Source: Scalesia atractyloides (lineage: Eukaryota > Streptophyta > Magnoliopsida > Asterales > Asteraceae). Taken from it: a DNA stretch of 64,000 bases. The notes beneath the pieces are model-generated. The model did no database searches. It worked only from the letters and a program-made list of their open reading frames with translations, and was not told the DNA's origin. Location: positions 12,454,988 through 12,518,987 of the forward strand of contig CAMTDV010000002.1 in NCBI GenBank assembly GCA_947069175.1, read 5' to 3'. This document shows positions 10,383 to 22,066 of the stretch, in pieces. Position 1 is the stretch's first letter; each line of letters begins with the position of its first letter. Both the position numbers and the translations under genes were made by a program.

Positions 10383-12739
10383 AAAGAAAGAAATTATGAA
10401 TATACCCATTGTGACATACCACATGTAAATTTTGTAGCGGATTCCTGAATAAACTTGTATCACTGAAACATTAGCATTTTTACAGTTTCAATACAGAAAT
10501 ATAACTTAAAATTTACAAGTCATATGTCTAACTAAAAAACTTAGTTGGAAAGTTAATAACTGTGATATGAACATTGCATAAACCCAAATATGATGAATCT
10601 GCAAATGGACAATCAAACTTACAACTTTTCTAATCGGCTTCTTCGATACACGAAAAGTCTCTTAAGATCATGTTCCACACCACTAGATCTTAATCTGCAA
10701 AAGAAACCAACACCCCCTTGATATCCATTCCAATTTTGAAGACAACCTGTACGAAATTGTCAAAACATGGACTTTAGTTTTCTTTAATTCGATCAAAACA
10801 AACCATCTTATTTGACTTATTTACTAACTATAATATAATAATAAATAACCCCTATTTCCAAATAAAAGCTTTTGTAGTGGCTAAGTTTACTTATTTAACT
10901 ATAAGCCAAACCTATTAATTTACATCAAGAGAATACGGATGAGATGTTGCGCCGCTACCATTTTTTAATAGTAAAACTAAGTCTTTTAAATTATACGTCT
11001 ATAAATCTAGGGGTCCTAACATTACTATGAATGACCCTTTGAACTCGACTAAGTAGGTCTACAGCCTCTAGCGACAGGAAACCAAAAAGCATCAAAAGCA
11101 AATGAGATAAACACGTGCTGGTTGTCAAGACACGCTTTCTCGTGTTTCGTCACTTTGCCCAAACCAACCTTTAAAACACTACCCACTAAGCCCACAAGCG
11201 GGAAAACCCCTGTTAGATCCACACATGCATGTTTTCCTCCAACCTATCCAAAGACCAAAATGTCGGTTGATCTAAGGGTAGATCTCCCTTCCAATGGGTT
11301 AGTAAAGAAATTAAAGGGTGCCTCTTTCTTAGCAGAAATACCAGCGTAGTTTAATTATGATTAATGATTATTAATTCTTTATCTTTAAGAGATTCATGAT
11401 TATCTCTAGTTTAACCATTTTAGCTCATTTTCATTAGAAACCTATAAAATTCAACTATTAACCAAATATGAGTAGAATCTAATGAAAACAACCCATAGTT
11501 TAACCATTTTAGCTCGTTTTCATTTGAAACCTATAAAATTCAACTATGTATATTTTAGTACATATCATTTTTGTGGACGTTTTTACCACCTACGATCATG
11601 GCACATTGTTCTTCAATGAGTGTGTCGACTTTGTTCTTCTTAGTATAAAGAACATCTAATGCATGCCACAAAACATCAACCCCACGATCTCCGATATAAA
11701 AAATGACGATGTTGTTTACTCCAAGGCAGTGTGCCATTAGGATACTAGCGAGCTTTAGTACCACCTAATGTAGAATAGAAGCGATAAAATGCATGCTAGA
11801 TATGTTCTAGTAAACGTTTAGAGAAAACCCAAATAAGTAAAATACATTTTTCTTATATCAAAAGTTTTTTTTAAATATTACAAATGTGTTTTCTATAGAC
11901 TAGTTTACTAGGCTACAAATTAAATCAAGTCAAAATAATCGACTTACCAGATATACATAACTAAAAAATGTACAACCAAAATATTAGTTTCAGAAAACAT
12001 AACCATCATCTAGATTTAATAAAAAAAATAATAAAAAACTATTAAAAGAAAAACCAAATTATAAGAAAACATTCTGTTTTGGTTAGGTTTTTAAAGTTAT
12101 TGACTCATTTTTTTTAACTTTTGTTTCACATTTCCATTAGGTATGTATGAGTCGACGACTTTTGAGTAATTGGTCCCTCCTCATCACTACACCTCTCTTT
12201 TGTGGTATGCACATATAATATATATGTATGGATTTTTGGTGAAAAAAGTAAAATTGCACTAATTTTAACGTTATTTTATTAATTTCGTGAAAATAATATT
12301 AAAAGCGGGGATGGTTAATCGTGCATCATGTGGTGGCATTGATAGCCGAAAGACAATAGGTTACATGCACTAACCGGCCTTTTTCCCAATTGTTGAGTGT
12401 TATGTGCCGTATGTTCAATGCTTGATGCAAAACTATTATCGAGCCTAGGCTCTCAATGGAAGCAATCTCTCTATTTCTATGGGGTATAGGTAAGACTGTC
12501 CACATCTTACCCTACTCATATCCTACCTTAGCTTTACTGTTGATAGGATTTACTGAGTATGATGATGATACTGATGATGTCCCTCATCAGTACCCAACTA
12601 TAAATTTGATGGAAAGCTACATAAGTTCCCTAAATATAGTCACTCACTATTAACTTTATATATTTATTCTCTACATTTTTCTGTGAGGGGAAGAAACAGA
12701 ATAAAATACGAAAGAATAAAAAATATTATTTAATCGAAT
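10383..12739. other. No clear gene
   Basis: AT-rich DNA. Frames at 11122-11349 (plus) and 11555-11764 (minus) are open but match nothing I recognise. It contains the direct repeat listed at 11407-11547. Confidence 0.35.
11407..11547 (+). repeat. Direct repeat of about 54 bp
   Basis: Two copies, 11407-11461 and 11491-11547, share TAGTTTAACCATTTTAGCTC followed by TTTTCATT and AAACCTATAAAATTCAACTA, with two or three changes. Their starts lie about 84 bp apart. Confidence 0.75.
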
Positions 12740-13525
12740 TGTAACAGCCCATCGTAACCGTAACATTATATTGTTAGCGCCCGTCCATTATGTTGGTAGC
12801 CAACACACTCTCAGCGCCCACCCCTCATGGTTTCTAAAACGCGTCATGATGGTGAAGGTATCCAGCCCCTTATAAGCAAGCCTCCGTTCCCCTTCACAAC
12901 CAATGTGGGATGTTACAATCGACCCCCTTATGGGGCCCAACGTCCTCGCTGGCATACCAGTCCGGTCCCTGGCTCTGATACCATCTGTAACATACCAGTG
13001 TAACTTCACCATGATATTGTGCGCTTTAGCAGCCAACACGCACTCAGCGCCCGTCCTTCACGGTTTTTAAAACGCGTCATGATGGTGAAGGTGTCTAGCC
13101 CTTTATAAGGAAGCCTTCGTTCCCCTTCACAACAATGTGGGATGTTACAATCCACCCCCTTACGAGCCCCAGCGTCCTCGCTGGCACACCAGTCCGATCC
13201 TTAGCTCTGATACCATCTGTAACAGCCCAATGTAACCGCACCATGATATTGTCCACTTTGGCAGCCAGCATGCCCCCAACGCCTACTCCTCACGGTTTTT
13301 AAAACGCGTTATGATGGTGAAGATATCCAGCCCCTTATAAGGAAGTCTTTGTCCTCTTCACAACCGATGTGGGATACCACAATCCACCCCCCTTAGAGGG
13401 TCCAACGTCCCCACGGGACCAAGCACCACCGGTCCGACCATGGCTCTGATACCATCTATAACAGCCCACGTAACGCACCATGATATTGTCCGCTTTGGCA
13501 GCTAGTACGCCCTCAACGCCCGATT
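12740..13525 (-). mobile_element. Tandem TRIM array: three and a half miniature LTR units
   Basis: Repeats start at 12740, 12986, 13218 and 13457. On the minus strand each unit reads as a short LTR of about 165-178 bp (TGTAACATCCCACATTGG-type start, a TTATAAGG box, a GGGCTGTTACA end). This is followed by an ATGGTATCAGAGC primer-binding site (complements at 12971-12984, 13203-13216 and 13442-13455), about 45 bp of body, a GGGGG-rich polypurine tract and the next LTR. LTRs are 12740-12917, 12986-13149, 13218-13381 and a truncated 13457-13525. Neighbouring units share LTRs, as expected from unequal recombination of a terminal-repeat retrotransposon in miniature. There is no coding capacity. Confidence 0.75.
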
Positions 13526-13811
13526 TGTAACATCCCACCCCTCTTAACACCAATATTGTCCGCTTTGCCCTCGATGGGTTGCCCATACAGGAACTCATGG
13601 CTTTGTTTTTGGTTGCCCCGGTGGAGACTTCCCAGGAGGTCACCCATCCTAGTACTACTCCCACCAGAGCATGCTTAACTGTGGAGTTCTCGTCTCATCC
13701 ACTAGCATTAAGCCCAAAATGCGTTGGTGATTTAAGAGGCATTGGATTACTTATGAACCAGGGATCTCTTCTAGCCATGACCGATGTGGAATTTGCATAT
13801 GATGTTATAAT
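13526..13811 (-). mobile_element. Cassandra-type LTR with 5S rRNA segment
   Basis: The plus strand begins TGTAACATCCCACCCCTC, directly abutting the truncated fourth TRIM LTR, and holds a 5S rRNA-derived block in reverse orientation. Cassandra elements are plant TRIMs that carry 5S sequence in their LTRs. The far end is degenerate: a CCGATGTGG remnant is followed by extra bases before ATGTTATA near 13811. No second LTR copy is visible, so it is a solo or truncated LTR. Confidence 0.75.
13611..13690 (-). pseudogene. 5S rRNA-derived segment inside the Cassandra LTR
   Basis: On the minus strand it reads AGAACTCCACAGTTAAGCAT, then GAGTAGTACTAGGATGGG, then TGACCTCCTGGGAAG, the 3' two-thirds of plant 5S rRNA. 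The internal Pol III control blocks (AGTTAAGC and GGATGGGTGACC) are recognisable. The 5' third is replaced by LTR sequence. Confidence 0.85.
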
Positions 13812-13959
13812 GGTCCATGTTAATCTTTCGGTAGTCGGTATCAGTATCATTACATGAATAGATATAGATATGGTGAACGAGATGTGAGAGGGTTTTTAAA
13901 GATCATTATACTTTAGTGGTAAATGTATCTTTTCAGTTAGATTACAGAGATGTGCACGG

Positions 13960-14640
13960 GGAAGCTACTGTAAATGCTCTAAGAGCATTCACATTTGCAT
14001 CTTGTGAAAGCACGTGATCGATGACGAACATAAATATTACGCTTGATTCAAGACGCTAAAACCAAAACATAGAAGATAGAGAAGAAGATATAGGAGAAAC
14101 TCATTCATTTCATTACAATCAACACAGATTACATACAGAATGAGTATACATCATCTTCTACAACCTGGTTTAGATCACAAAGATCTAAAACGTAGCTTTC
14201 CCTCTCTAACACATATGTGCCCTAATCTACCCTATACGCCATATACGTATACTAGGGCCTAAACCCGGACAATATGACAAAACATATTGTCCAGGATATA
14301 ACAAAAAATCTTATTCGAGTTTACCACTAACAAACTCGGACTTAACAAACACTAGGATTCCTATCTGAATTTATACAAACAAATTCAGAATCCTCATGAA
14401 GCTAGAAGACCTTCCGAGTTTAACACTTAAACTCAGAATTACATGGCTGGTTTTAAATTCAAAATATTACAATATGCATAAACTCAGACAAGGTAACAAA
14501 CTCAGAACCCATATTCCGGATTAACCTTGTAATCAGGAATCCTGTCTTGCTTCATCATCTTTGACTTCTACGACTTGGAGTTTTCTTTGGTTGACCAGAA
14601 CTGATAAAGCACAGTTACCCGGCAAGAATTGCACTTACAG
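13960..14640 (-). other. Possible LTR-derived sequence
   Basis: The minus strand contains a T-rich leader-like stretch near 14060-14150 resembling the 3' end of Ty1/copia LTRs, and repeated short blocks (AACTCGGA, AACTCAGA). No primer-binding site, TSD or partner LTR was found, so the origin is not settled. Confidence 0.3.
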
Positions 14641-14659
14641 GATGTTATGTTAAAATGTA

Positions 14660-15411
14660 AGACTTAGTGTATGTGGTAGTTTGATATCATAACATGAGAT
14701 AAGAGTATGTTGAAGGAAAGAAATTATAGAATCTAAGTATGAGTGTGTCAAGTGTAGGAGCGAAGGAAGAAAGGTCAAGCCACACGAAGTAACAAGGAGC
14801 TCAAGATCGAGACGAGTTCACGAGACTTAAACTTTGGTTTATTGTAGGTAAAAGAGTCAATCAAGTCATGGTTATATTTATGGTCGAATGTGATGACATG
14901 TGGTTGAGTCGTGTAAACGGGTCAAACGGGTAATTGTAAAAAGGGATGTTAATTATGATGAAATCTTAGGTTATTGATATATCCAACAATATTTATAAGG
15001 TTAAGGAGGCTAATCGTGTTAACGGAATAAGTGGGAACTTGTATTTACATATAAAAAGGAAGGTATGAAGTTGATCCGTTGAAACGGGTCAACTTGGGTA
15101 AAGATGATACATGGTTAGAAACCAAGGCATAGAACTTGGATATTATAGGGTTGGATTATTTGGAAATCTTGTGTGTCTAAATTGATTATTGGAATAAGAA
15201 GGATGAATTCGGATAAAGTAAGGACTAAGTTGTGGAAACAACTTAGCAAGTCCAAAAGAATGAAAATTGAAAGTATGACTATTGTTCCTTAAATGGAAAA
15301 TTAGAATGAGCCAAGTTTGTGGAAAATATTTTTACCAACTTATGTTGGAAATATTTGTAGGTAAATCTTCTTGTTAGAATTATGATAAGCTTGAAACGAA
15401 CACACCATCTA
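14660..15411 (+). repeat. Left part of a decayed LTR (element I) split by element A
   Basis: Collinear with 41890-42448: both run through GAGATAAG, a GTATGA block, AAGATCGAG, GGTAAATCTTCTTGTTAG and ACACACCATCTA. Element A sits exactly after ATCTA at 15407-15411, and the host sequence resumes at 40280 with AGCGCTT. The related copy at 42440 shows the uninterrupted site. The 5' end of this LTR is not identifiable before about 14660. Confidence 0.65.
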
Positions 15412-16419
15412 TGTCACACTCTGACCCGCAACGGATAGGGTAGTTGGGGCATGATTGGATTTTTATCAAAGCTCATGACATTTACTATTATAAAAGTTTG
15501 ATATTTATTATTTCCAATTAAAAATAAATATTCCAATAAACACACAAACCACACAAACACCAAATGTTCTAAACAAGACATTCAAGTAACGATTTATTCT
15601 TCTTCCAAGGTCCAATCCTATGTGTTCCTTGCTTCAACCTGATCACCTGTATCATGTGTAAAGATAGAGATTTGGGTCAACAAAAGTTGGCGAGTGAATC
15701 CCGTTTAAACATTAGAAAGAAATGATATGTTGATTAATTTAATAAAAATATGCTTAAACCAAATCTGAGCAAACGTATATGTAATCTATCCACAAACCAC
15801 ATAATCATCTAGCAATGTACACGTGAGCACGATAAACGATATGCTGTGAGATCAAGGCTCAATCAAATAGAGCCGATCTAATTAGGCAACGTGATGCTCT
15901 ACCTGTATGAAACAGGGAACTGATGGGCCTAATGTGAATGCTTGACTGAAATGAGAAAGTATAACCACATATAACAATAAACAAAATATCAGACATCACG
16001 TTAGTTCATATAATGGAGTAGAACGAGTGTTGAATAAATGATATAAATAAAACGACACATGATACACCCCAAAACATGAATAAAAATGGGAGTTTGTAGG
16101 AATTCACTCACAGTGGATGCGTTCTTGATTTGATAACGAGCGCGCACGATTTAAAGATACCAACCAACAAGAAAAGTTAACCTAAATATTCACGTAATAA
16201 ATTGGTAAAAATATTTCTCTTATTTAAAATTAGTAATTTAATTTAATGAATTTTATTAGGGTTTTTAGACAATTTTATTGTATTTATTACTAATTTTTCT
16301 GCTTAAAAAGAAATTATTCAGTTATATAATTTTATAGTTTTTGGACAAAAATAACAAAAGTTTAATTAAAAAAATAATACCCCTTTAGCGGGTCAAACCG
16401 GTCGGATCAGAGTAATACG

Positions 16420-16833
16420 CAGCGTGTGGGACTCGAACGCGTGCCCTCTCGTTTACGTGCACGCAGCTCTACCAACTGAGCTACGTGTCTAACTCGAAAT
16501 ATATTGGAATTTAATTTTAGATATGCACAAACTGAATTAAATCATATTTGTCATTTAAAAAGGTTTGTTTTATTAACAATACGCTGCGTATAACCGGACT
16601 TGAACCCGCGCCCCATGCCTCGTGTTGCACACAGCCCGACCAATTGGGCTGTGTGACTAACCCGGAGGATATGGGAGTTTTATTACTTTTATACACTAAC
16701 TGAGTTGATTTATATATTAGTTATAAAAAGGGTTGGAAATTTATAGGAAATCGGCAGCGTAGGTGTGACTCGAACTCGTGACCATTTGTTTAAAATGCAC
16801 ACAGTCCACCACTGGACTGTGTGTCAAACCCGA
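16420..16833 (-). other. tRNA-like module array in LTR A1 (3 modules)
   Basis: Modules at 16420-16497, 16581-16664 and 16753-16833. In sense each has a GGGTTAGAC-type entry, a D-arm-like hairpin (CACGTAGCTC/GAGCTGCGTG, CACACAGCCC/GGGCTGTGTG and CACACAGTCC/GGACTGTGTG) and a T-arm-like GTTCGA loop with B-box character. The first has the classical D loop AGTTGGTA. No regular anticodon arm forms, so these are tRNA-like and not tRNA genes. Confidence 0.8.
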
Positions 16834-17142
16834 TATATATACCGATTTTAAATTCTCTTATTCACTGTTTCTACTTCATTTTCTACAATTATACCTACTG
16901 TTTAAAAAAAAATCCGATGAAACTCCTTGTATTATTTAAAACGATTACATAATATACATAATAAGGACATGATAAAGGATTCAAAGATGTTATACCGAAC
17001 AGAGGGATGCTTTGATTGCTCTGATGAAATTCCGGCGACAAAACAAGTTTTCCGGCGAGTGTGAATTTTAGAGCAGAGTTTATAGAGAGTTCAGAGAGTT
17101 TGTTTGTGAGAGTGAGCGAGTTCTACAAAGCTTCAAGGGTCA

Positions 17143-17152
17143 CTATTTATAG
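17143..17152 (-). promoter_or_regulatory. TATA box of LTR A1
   Basis: CTATAAATAG in element orientation, about 310 bp upstream of the first sense tRNA-like module. The same motif sits at the same place in the B, D, E and F LTRs. Confidence 0.65.
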
Positions 17153-17430
17153 TTAAAGGTGTTGATTTAGGTTGCGGTTCCGTTTCAACTGTTTCGGTCA
17201 AGAGTTTTAATGTGGCTATGATTTGGGTAACTGATTAAGTGTTATTGATTCCAATAATTGAGTTAAATTCAAGATCAGGAAACTGTTTCACCAGTTTAAT
17301 TCGCATAAGAAATCGGAATTGATGATTGCTATGAAGACCTTGACCGTTACTGGGCGGGTTTTTCTTGAATTTGATTTCCAGAACTCTTTTGATATAAATG
17401 ATATTTGATTTGGGTATATAACCGATGTGT

Positions 17431-17505
17431 GTGTGTATGTGGTGGTGTGTTGTGTGTGTTTTGTTTAGGTGAAGACCCGGGTTCGATACCCGCGGTCCAC
17501 ACCCT
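17431..17505 (+). other. Antisense tRNA-like module in U3 of LTR A1
   Basis: Plus-strand block with an A-box-like GTGGTGGTGTG region and a strong B-box stem-loop CCCGGGTTCGATACCCG. It points opposite to the retrotransposon and lies upstream of its TATA box. Confidence 0.65.
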
Positions 17506-17719
17506 TTTTCTTGTTTTATTATTGTTTTTATTATTTATAGTTTATTTATTATTAATATTATTATTATTTTGAACTTTATTATTTATTATTTAATATTTAC
17601 TACTAATTACAATATAACGAATTTTAAACTTTTAACATAAATGCGTAACGAGCATCATACATATATTTGAATTACAAAATAGAGCGGGTTTTAGAACCCG
17701 TTTGACGACGAATGTTATA

Positions 17720-17738
17720 GTATCCCCTACTTTTAGAA
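17720..17738 (-). other. Polypurine tract of element A
   Basis: Reads TTCTAAAAGTAGGGGATAC on the minus strand, directly before the 3' LTR, the standard position for plus-strand DNA priming. Confidence 0.8.
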
Positions 17739-17753
17739 ATTTCGTCCCAAAAT

Positions 17754-19728
17754 TTAGGTGGTAGTAGGTTTAACTTGAAAGAGATGAGGGTATTTTTCGC
17801 GCATTGAGTCTTCGCGTTCCCAAGTAAATTCAGGTCCTCGTTTGGACTCCCAACGCTCCCTCACTATCGGAATTCGACTTCGTCTTAAACGTTTTTCACC
17901 GAAGTCCATAATTTCTATAGGTTGCTCTATGAAATGCATCAATTCGTCAATCTGAATATCTTCCAACGGTATATGAAGGTTTTCGTCAGCTAGGCACTTT
18001 TTCAAGTTGGATACATGGAACGTGGGATGAATCTTGCTGAGTTCTTCTGGTAGGTCAAGCTTGTAGGCTACAGGACCAACTCTCTCGAGTATTTTGAATG
18101 GTCCCACATAGCGAGGTGCTAGCTTGCCTTTTTGTCCAAAACGAACAACTCCCTTCCATGGTGACTTTCAAAAGTACTTGATCACCAACACAAAACTCGA
18201 GTGGCTTTCGTCGTTTATCTGCGTAACTCTTTTGACGACTTTGAGCTGCTAAAGATTATTGCGGATTTGAAGAATCTTATCGGTTGTTTCTTGGATTAAT
18301 TCAGGTCTAGTGATTTGTGCTTCACCATTTTCGTGCCAACATACAGGAGATTGGCACTTACGACCGTATAGTGCTTCAAAAGGAGCCATATCGATGCTCG
18401 AATGATAGCTATTATTGTATGAAAATTCAACTAATGGTAGATGAGTATCTCAATTTCCCTTGAAGTCGATGACACATGCTCGCAACATGTCTTCAAGGTT
18501 TGTATGGTGCGCTCAGATTGACCATCAGTTTGAGGGTGAAAGGCGGTGCTGAGATCTAAGCGTGTACATAACGCTGATTGCACGGCTTGCCATGTTCGTG
18601 AAGTAAAGCATCCATCTCGATTCGAAATGATACTTAAAGGCATACCGTGTCGACTTACAATTTCATCAATATAGATACGAGCTAACTTCTCGTTCTTATA
18701 GTGTTCGTGGATTGGAATGAAATGAGCTGATTTAGTAAGACAATCGACAATAACCCAAATCATGTCATGCCTACTAGAGGTGCGAGGTAACCCGGTAATA
18801 AAATCCATGGTTATATTTTCCCACTTCCAAACAGGTATTTCGGGTTAAACGAGTAAGCCTGAGGGTCTTTGATGTTCGACTTTAACTTTCGAACACGTGA
18901 GGCACTTGGAAACAAAAATGGCGATATCCTTGTTCATGCCATGCCACCAGTAAGAGTATCGTAGATCTTGATACATCTTATCAACACCTGGATGTATAGA
19001 GTATCGTGTTTTGTGGGCCTCATTCATGAGAAATGTACGAAGATTGTCACGATCAGGTACCCAGATACGATTTAGATAGTAAAGGATACCATCGGACTTG
19101 GATTCTAACTTGGTTTCAGCTCCACAAGATAATTGATCTCGTACATCATTTTCTGTGACAGAAGTGTGTTGAGATGCGCGAATGCGGTTTTGAAGATCAG
19201 TTACGATTTGAGAACACAAAAGACGAATAGAGTTAGCATACTCTTTTCGGCTAAGAGCATCTACTACGACATTAGCTTTACCAGGATGATAACGGATTTC
19301 ACAATCGTAATCATTCAGAAGTTCGACCCATCTTCGTTGCCTCATGTTTAACTCTTTTTGATTGAAGATATGTTGAAGGCTCTTGTGGTCAGTGTAAATC
19401 TCCCACTTTGTACCATAGAGATAATGTCTCCATATCTTTAGAGCGAACACGAGTGCTCTGAGTCCTAGGCCGTGAGTAGTGTAATTCTTTTCATGTACTT
19501 TGAGTTGCCTTGAGGCGTAGGCTATCACCTTTCCTCTTTGCATTAAGACACACCCTAGCCCCTGCCCTGATGTTTCACAATAGACCACAAAGTCTTCACA
19601 ACCGTCAGGGAGAGTGAGAATAGGTGCATCACAAAAGCCTCTCCCTGCTTGGGCCCCCAAATGAAGGGCTTGCACTTATGAGTCAAGGTTGTGAGTGGTA
19701 AGGCAACACGAGAGAAATTGGCGATGAA
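17754..19728 (-). pseudogene. pol: Element A pol, 3' half: RNase H, integrase, chromodomain-like tail
   Basis: Three open segments in gene order. At 18845-19675 lie RNase H (YTDHKSLQHIFNQKELNMRQ) and the integrase zinc-binding domain (EAHKTRYSIHPG, CLTCSKVK). At 18431-18808 lies the integrase core, with the first Asp in VIVDCLTKSAHF, the second in the conserved SDRDG region (here NRDG) and Glu in TDGQSERTIQ. At 17754-18107 lies the C-terminal part (VGPVAYKLDLPEEL, IHPTFHVSNLKKC, GPEFTWEREDSMREKYPHLF). Damage: frameshifts near 18445-18480 and 18110-18170, a stop near 18845, the RNase H first catalytic Asp is Glu (YCETSG, where B has YCDASG), and the second catalytic Glu is Gly (LGLRALVF, where B has LELGAVVF). 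RNase H is cut by element B at 19733. It cannot encode a working polyprotein. Confidence 0.9.
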
Positions 19729-21096
19729 ACGTCTGTCACACCCTGACCTGCAGTGGAAATAGAAGTCGGGGCATAATTGGGTTATCATCAAAGCTCATGA
19801 CATTTACTATAATTAAGTTTTCATATTTATTATTTGAAATTTTAGAGAAAATATCCAAACACAAAGAAACATATAAACACAAGAAATATTGTTCTAAACA
19901 AGACATATTTTATTCATCTTCTAATGCCAATCCTAAGTGTTCCTCTCCTCAACCTGTCCACCTGTATCATGTGTAAAAGACAAAAGTTTGGGTCAACAAA
20001 AGTTGACGAGTGAACCTAAATTAAACATTTAAACAATTTAATTACGTTGATTAATAAAAAAAATGTGCAAAGACTGTCACACCCTGACCCGCAGCGGAAA
20101 TAAAAGTCGGGGCATAATTGGGTTATCACCAAAGCTCATGACATTTACTAAAATGTTTCATATTTATTAAATTGGAACTTCAAATATCCAAAACATGGAA
20201 ACATACAAGCACAAATAAACATTGTTCTAAACAGAATATATTTTATTAATCTTCTAAGGCCATTCTATGTGTTCCCCTCCTGAGCCTGTCCACCTGTATC
20301 ATGCGTAAAACAAAGGTTTGGGTCAACAAAAGTTGGCGAGTGAATCTAAGTAAAACAATTTAAACAATTCGTATATCAGTTATTTAAATAAAAATTTGTG
20401 CATGAATCATAAGTGAGCATATGCATATATATATATATATATAAACAATCACAAACCACATAATATCCACAATGAACACCTGACATGATGAATAATGAAC
20501 TTGAGACAAGGCTCAATCAAACGGAGCCGATCTAATGAGGCACCTGATGCTCAACTCGTATCCCACGAGGAACTGATGGACCTTAAATGAATGATTGCAC
20601 TGAAATGATAAAATGTAACGACACATAATCACACCAACAAAAATACGCATTTGATCACATAATGATGTTAGCACGAGTGTTTAAATAAATAAATAAAACA
20701 TGTACGACACATGATACACCCTAAAACGTGATTAAAAAGGGAGTTTGTAAGGATTCACTCACATTGGGTGCGTTCCTTGCTTGATAATGAATGCGCACGA
20801 ATTTGAGAATTTGATCAACGAACGAATACTAACCTAAAATAATAACGCGATAATTCGATAAATATAAACGATTTAATATTTCGATTTAATACTTTTGTTA
20901 GATTTTTAGGTTACTTTTGTGGTGTTTTGTTGGGATTTTAAAACCTTTGAAATTGCATTTTTTAAGTGTTTTAATTAAATTTTAACTAAAATTTTAAAAA
21001 TAAGTAATATAAATAAATAAAATAAAAAATAAAATAATATTAAAAAACCTTGTCAGGTCTGACAAGGAGACCTGACTGGTTCGACTGATGATTTAG

Positions 21097-21512
21097 GCAG
21101 CGTGTGGTGAGGCTCGAACTAGTGACCTCTCGGTTGCGTGCACGCAGCTCTTCCAACTAAGCTACGTGTCTAACCCGTTAGATTCTCTGATTTAATTATA
21201 CTTATACATTAGTTAGATTGTTTTCAGAAATCCTTTATTTTTTAAAGTTTTAAAATGTTTGAACCGCCGCCTACACTGAGGATCGAACTCGCCCCCTTGA
21301 CTCCACATGCACCCAGCCCTACCAATCGGGCTAGGTGTCTAACCCAACATTATTAGAAATTATATTATACTTAACATCTTCTTGAAGGTAGTCTGGATGC
21401 TCTTTAAAAAAAAAGATTTTTATTCCAGAAGACGGTTTTGCATAAGATTCGAACCCGGTCACATCTGTATAAAATGCACACAGTCCACCGTTAGACTATC
21501 TGTCTAACTCAG
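21097..21512 (-). other. tRNA-like module array in LTR C (3 modules)
   Basis: Modules at 21097-21177, 21265-21344 and 21431-21512, starting 168 and 166 bp apart. The middle module pairs CACCTAGCCC with GGGCTGGGTG. The third has a partly broken hairpin (CAGATAGTCT against GGACTGTGTG), so pairing has begun to decay here. Confidence 0.75.
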
Positions 21513-21732
21513 TAGTTTCACAATATATATATATATATATATACTTAATATCAGATGAATAGATAAAATAGGATAAGTTCGATGTTGATACCGAAGACGG
21601 TGGTCGCTGAAAGTTCCGGCATAATGACGACGGCTGAGAGCAACTCTGGCGATGAAAAAAAATGAGAGAAGAGAAAAATTCGAGAGGAGAAATTGAGAGA
21701 CTTGCGAGTTCAATTGTGATGAAACATCGACA

Positions 21733-21740
21733 TATATATA
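21733..21740 (-). promoter_or_regulatory. TATA box of LTR C
   Basis: TATATATA at the position where other family LTRs have CTATAAATA. Confidence 0.5.
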
Positions 21741-21994
21741 GTGAAAATCGGATTAATTACATTTCGGTTTCAAATCTCATCAATCATGAGTTTTTGGTCA
21801 GTTTTGATTCGAATTAAAGTTGGGGTGTTGGTTATAACTGACATTCAATCATCAGTAACACCCAAAACAGTCGCGACACAATTGCAAATCAAAGATTATT
21901 TGGAAACCGTTTTGCGGTTTCAGACTTAGCCTCACACAAATGATACACAGGTTTCCTTTAAGTTTTATTTATTTCAAAATAACTAACAACCAGT

Positions 21995-22066
21995 GTGTGT
22001 GTCACGGTGGTGCTTGGTGTGTGTGTATACCCGGGAGACCCGGGTTCGAAACCCGGTTTCCTCCTT
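21995..22066 (+). other. Antisense tRNA-like module in U3 of LTR C
   Basis: Contains CACGGTGGTGCTTGG followed by the perfect T-arm-like stem-loop ACCCGGGTTCGAAACCCGGT on the plus strand. Confidence 0.6.

Larger units (their letters stand above)
15412..17719 (-). repeat. LTR A1 (3' LTR of element A)
   Basis: 2308 bp, from TGTCACACTCTGACC to TGTTATA (the expected TGTTACA end carries one change). Read in element orientation it starts at the polypurine tract and contains an antisense tRNA-like module, a TATA box, three sense tRNA-like modules, and hairpin-forming blocks near the U5 end (15850-15930). Confidence 0.9.

Noticed and set aside
11122..11764. Possible small genes at 11122-11349 and 11555-11764
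   Set aside because: No start context, splice signal or family match; not supported.
12788..13664. Open frames of 83 and 109 codons on the minus strand
   Set aside because: They run through the LTR, PBS and body of the TRIM units, so they are shadows of the repeat.
13579..13857. 92-codon plus-strand frame
   Set aside because: Antisense to the 5S-derived part of the Cassandra LTR.
16420..16497. Calling the LTR modules functional tRNA genes
   Set aside because: They have A- and B-box-like parts and tRNA-type loops, but no normal acceptor and anticodon stems; the D hairpin extends into those positions. I call them tRNA-like only.
21524..21541. Short AT microsatellites in LTRs
   Set aside because: Ordinary simple repeats, not informative. 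The same applies to the AT run at 20425-20442.
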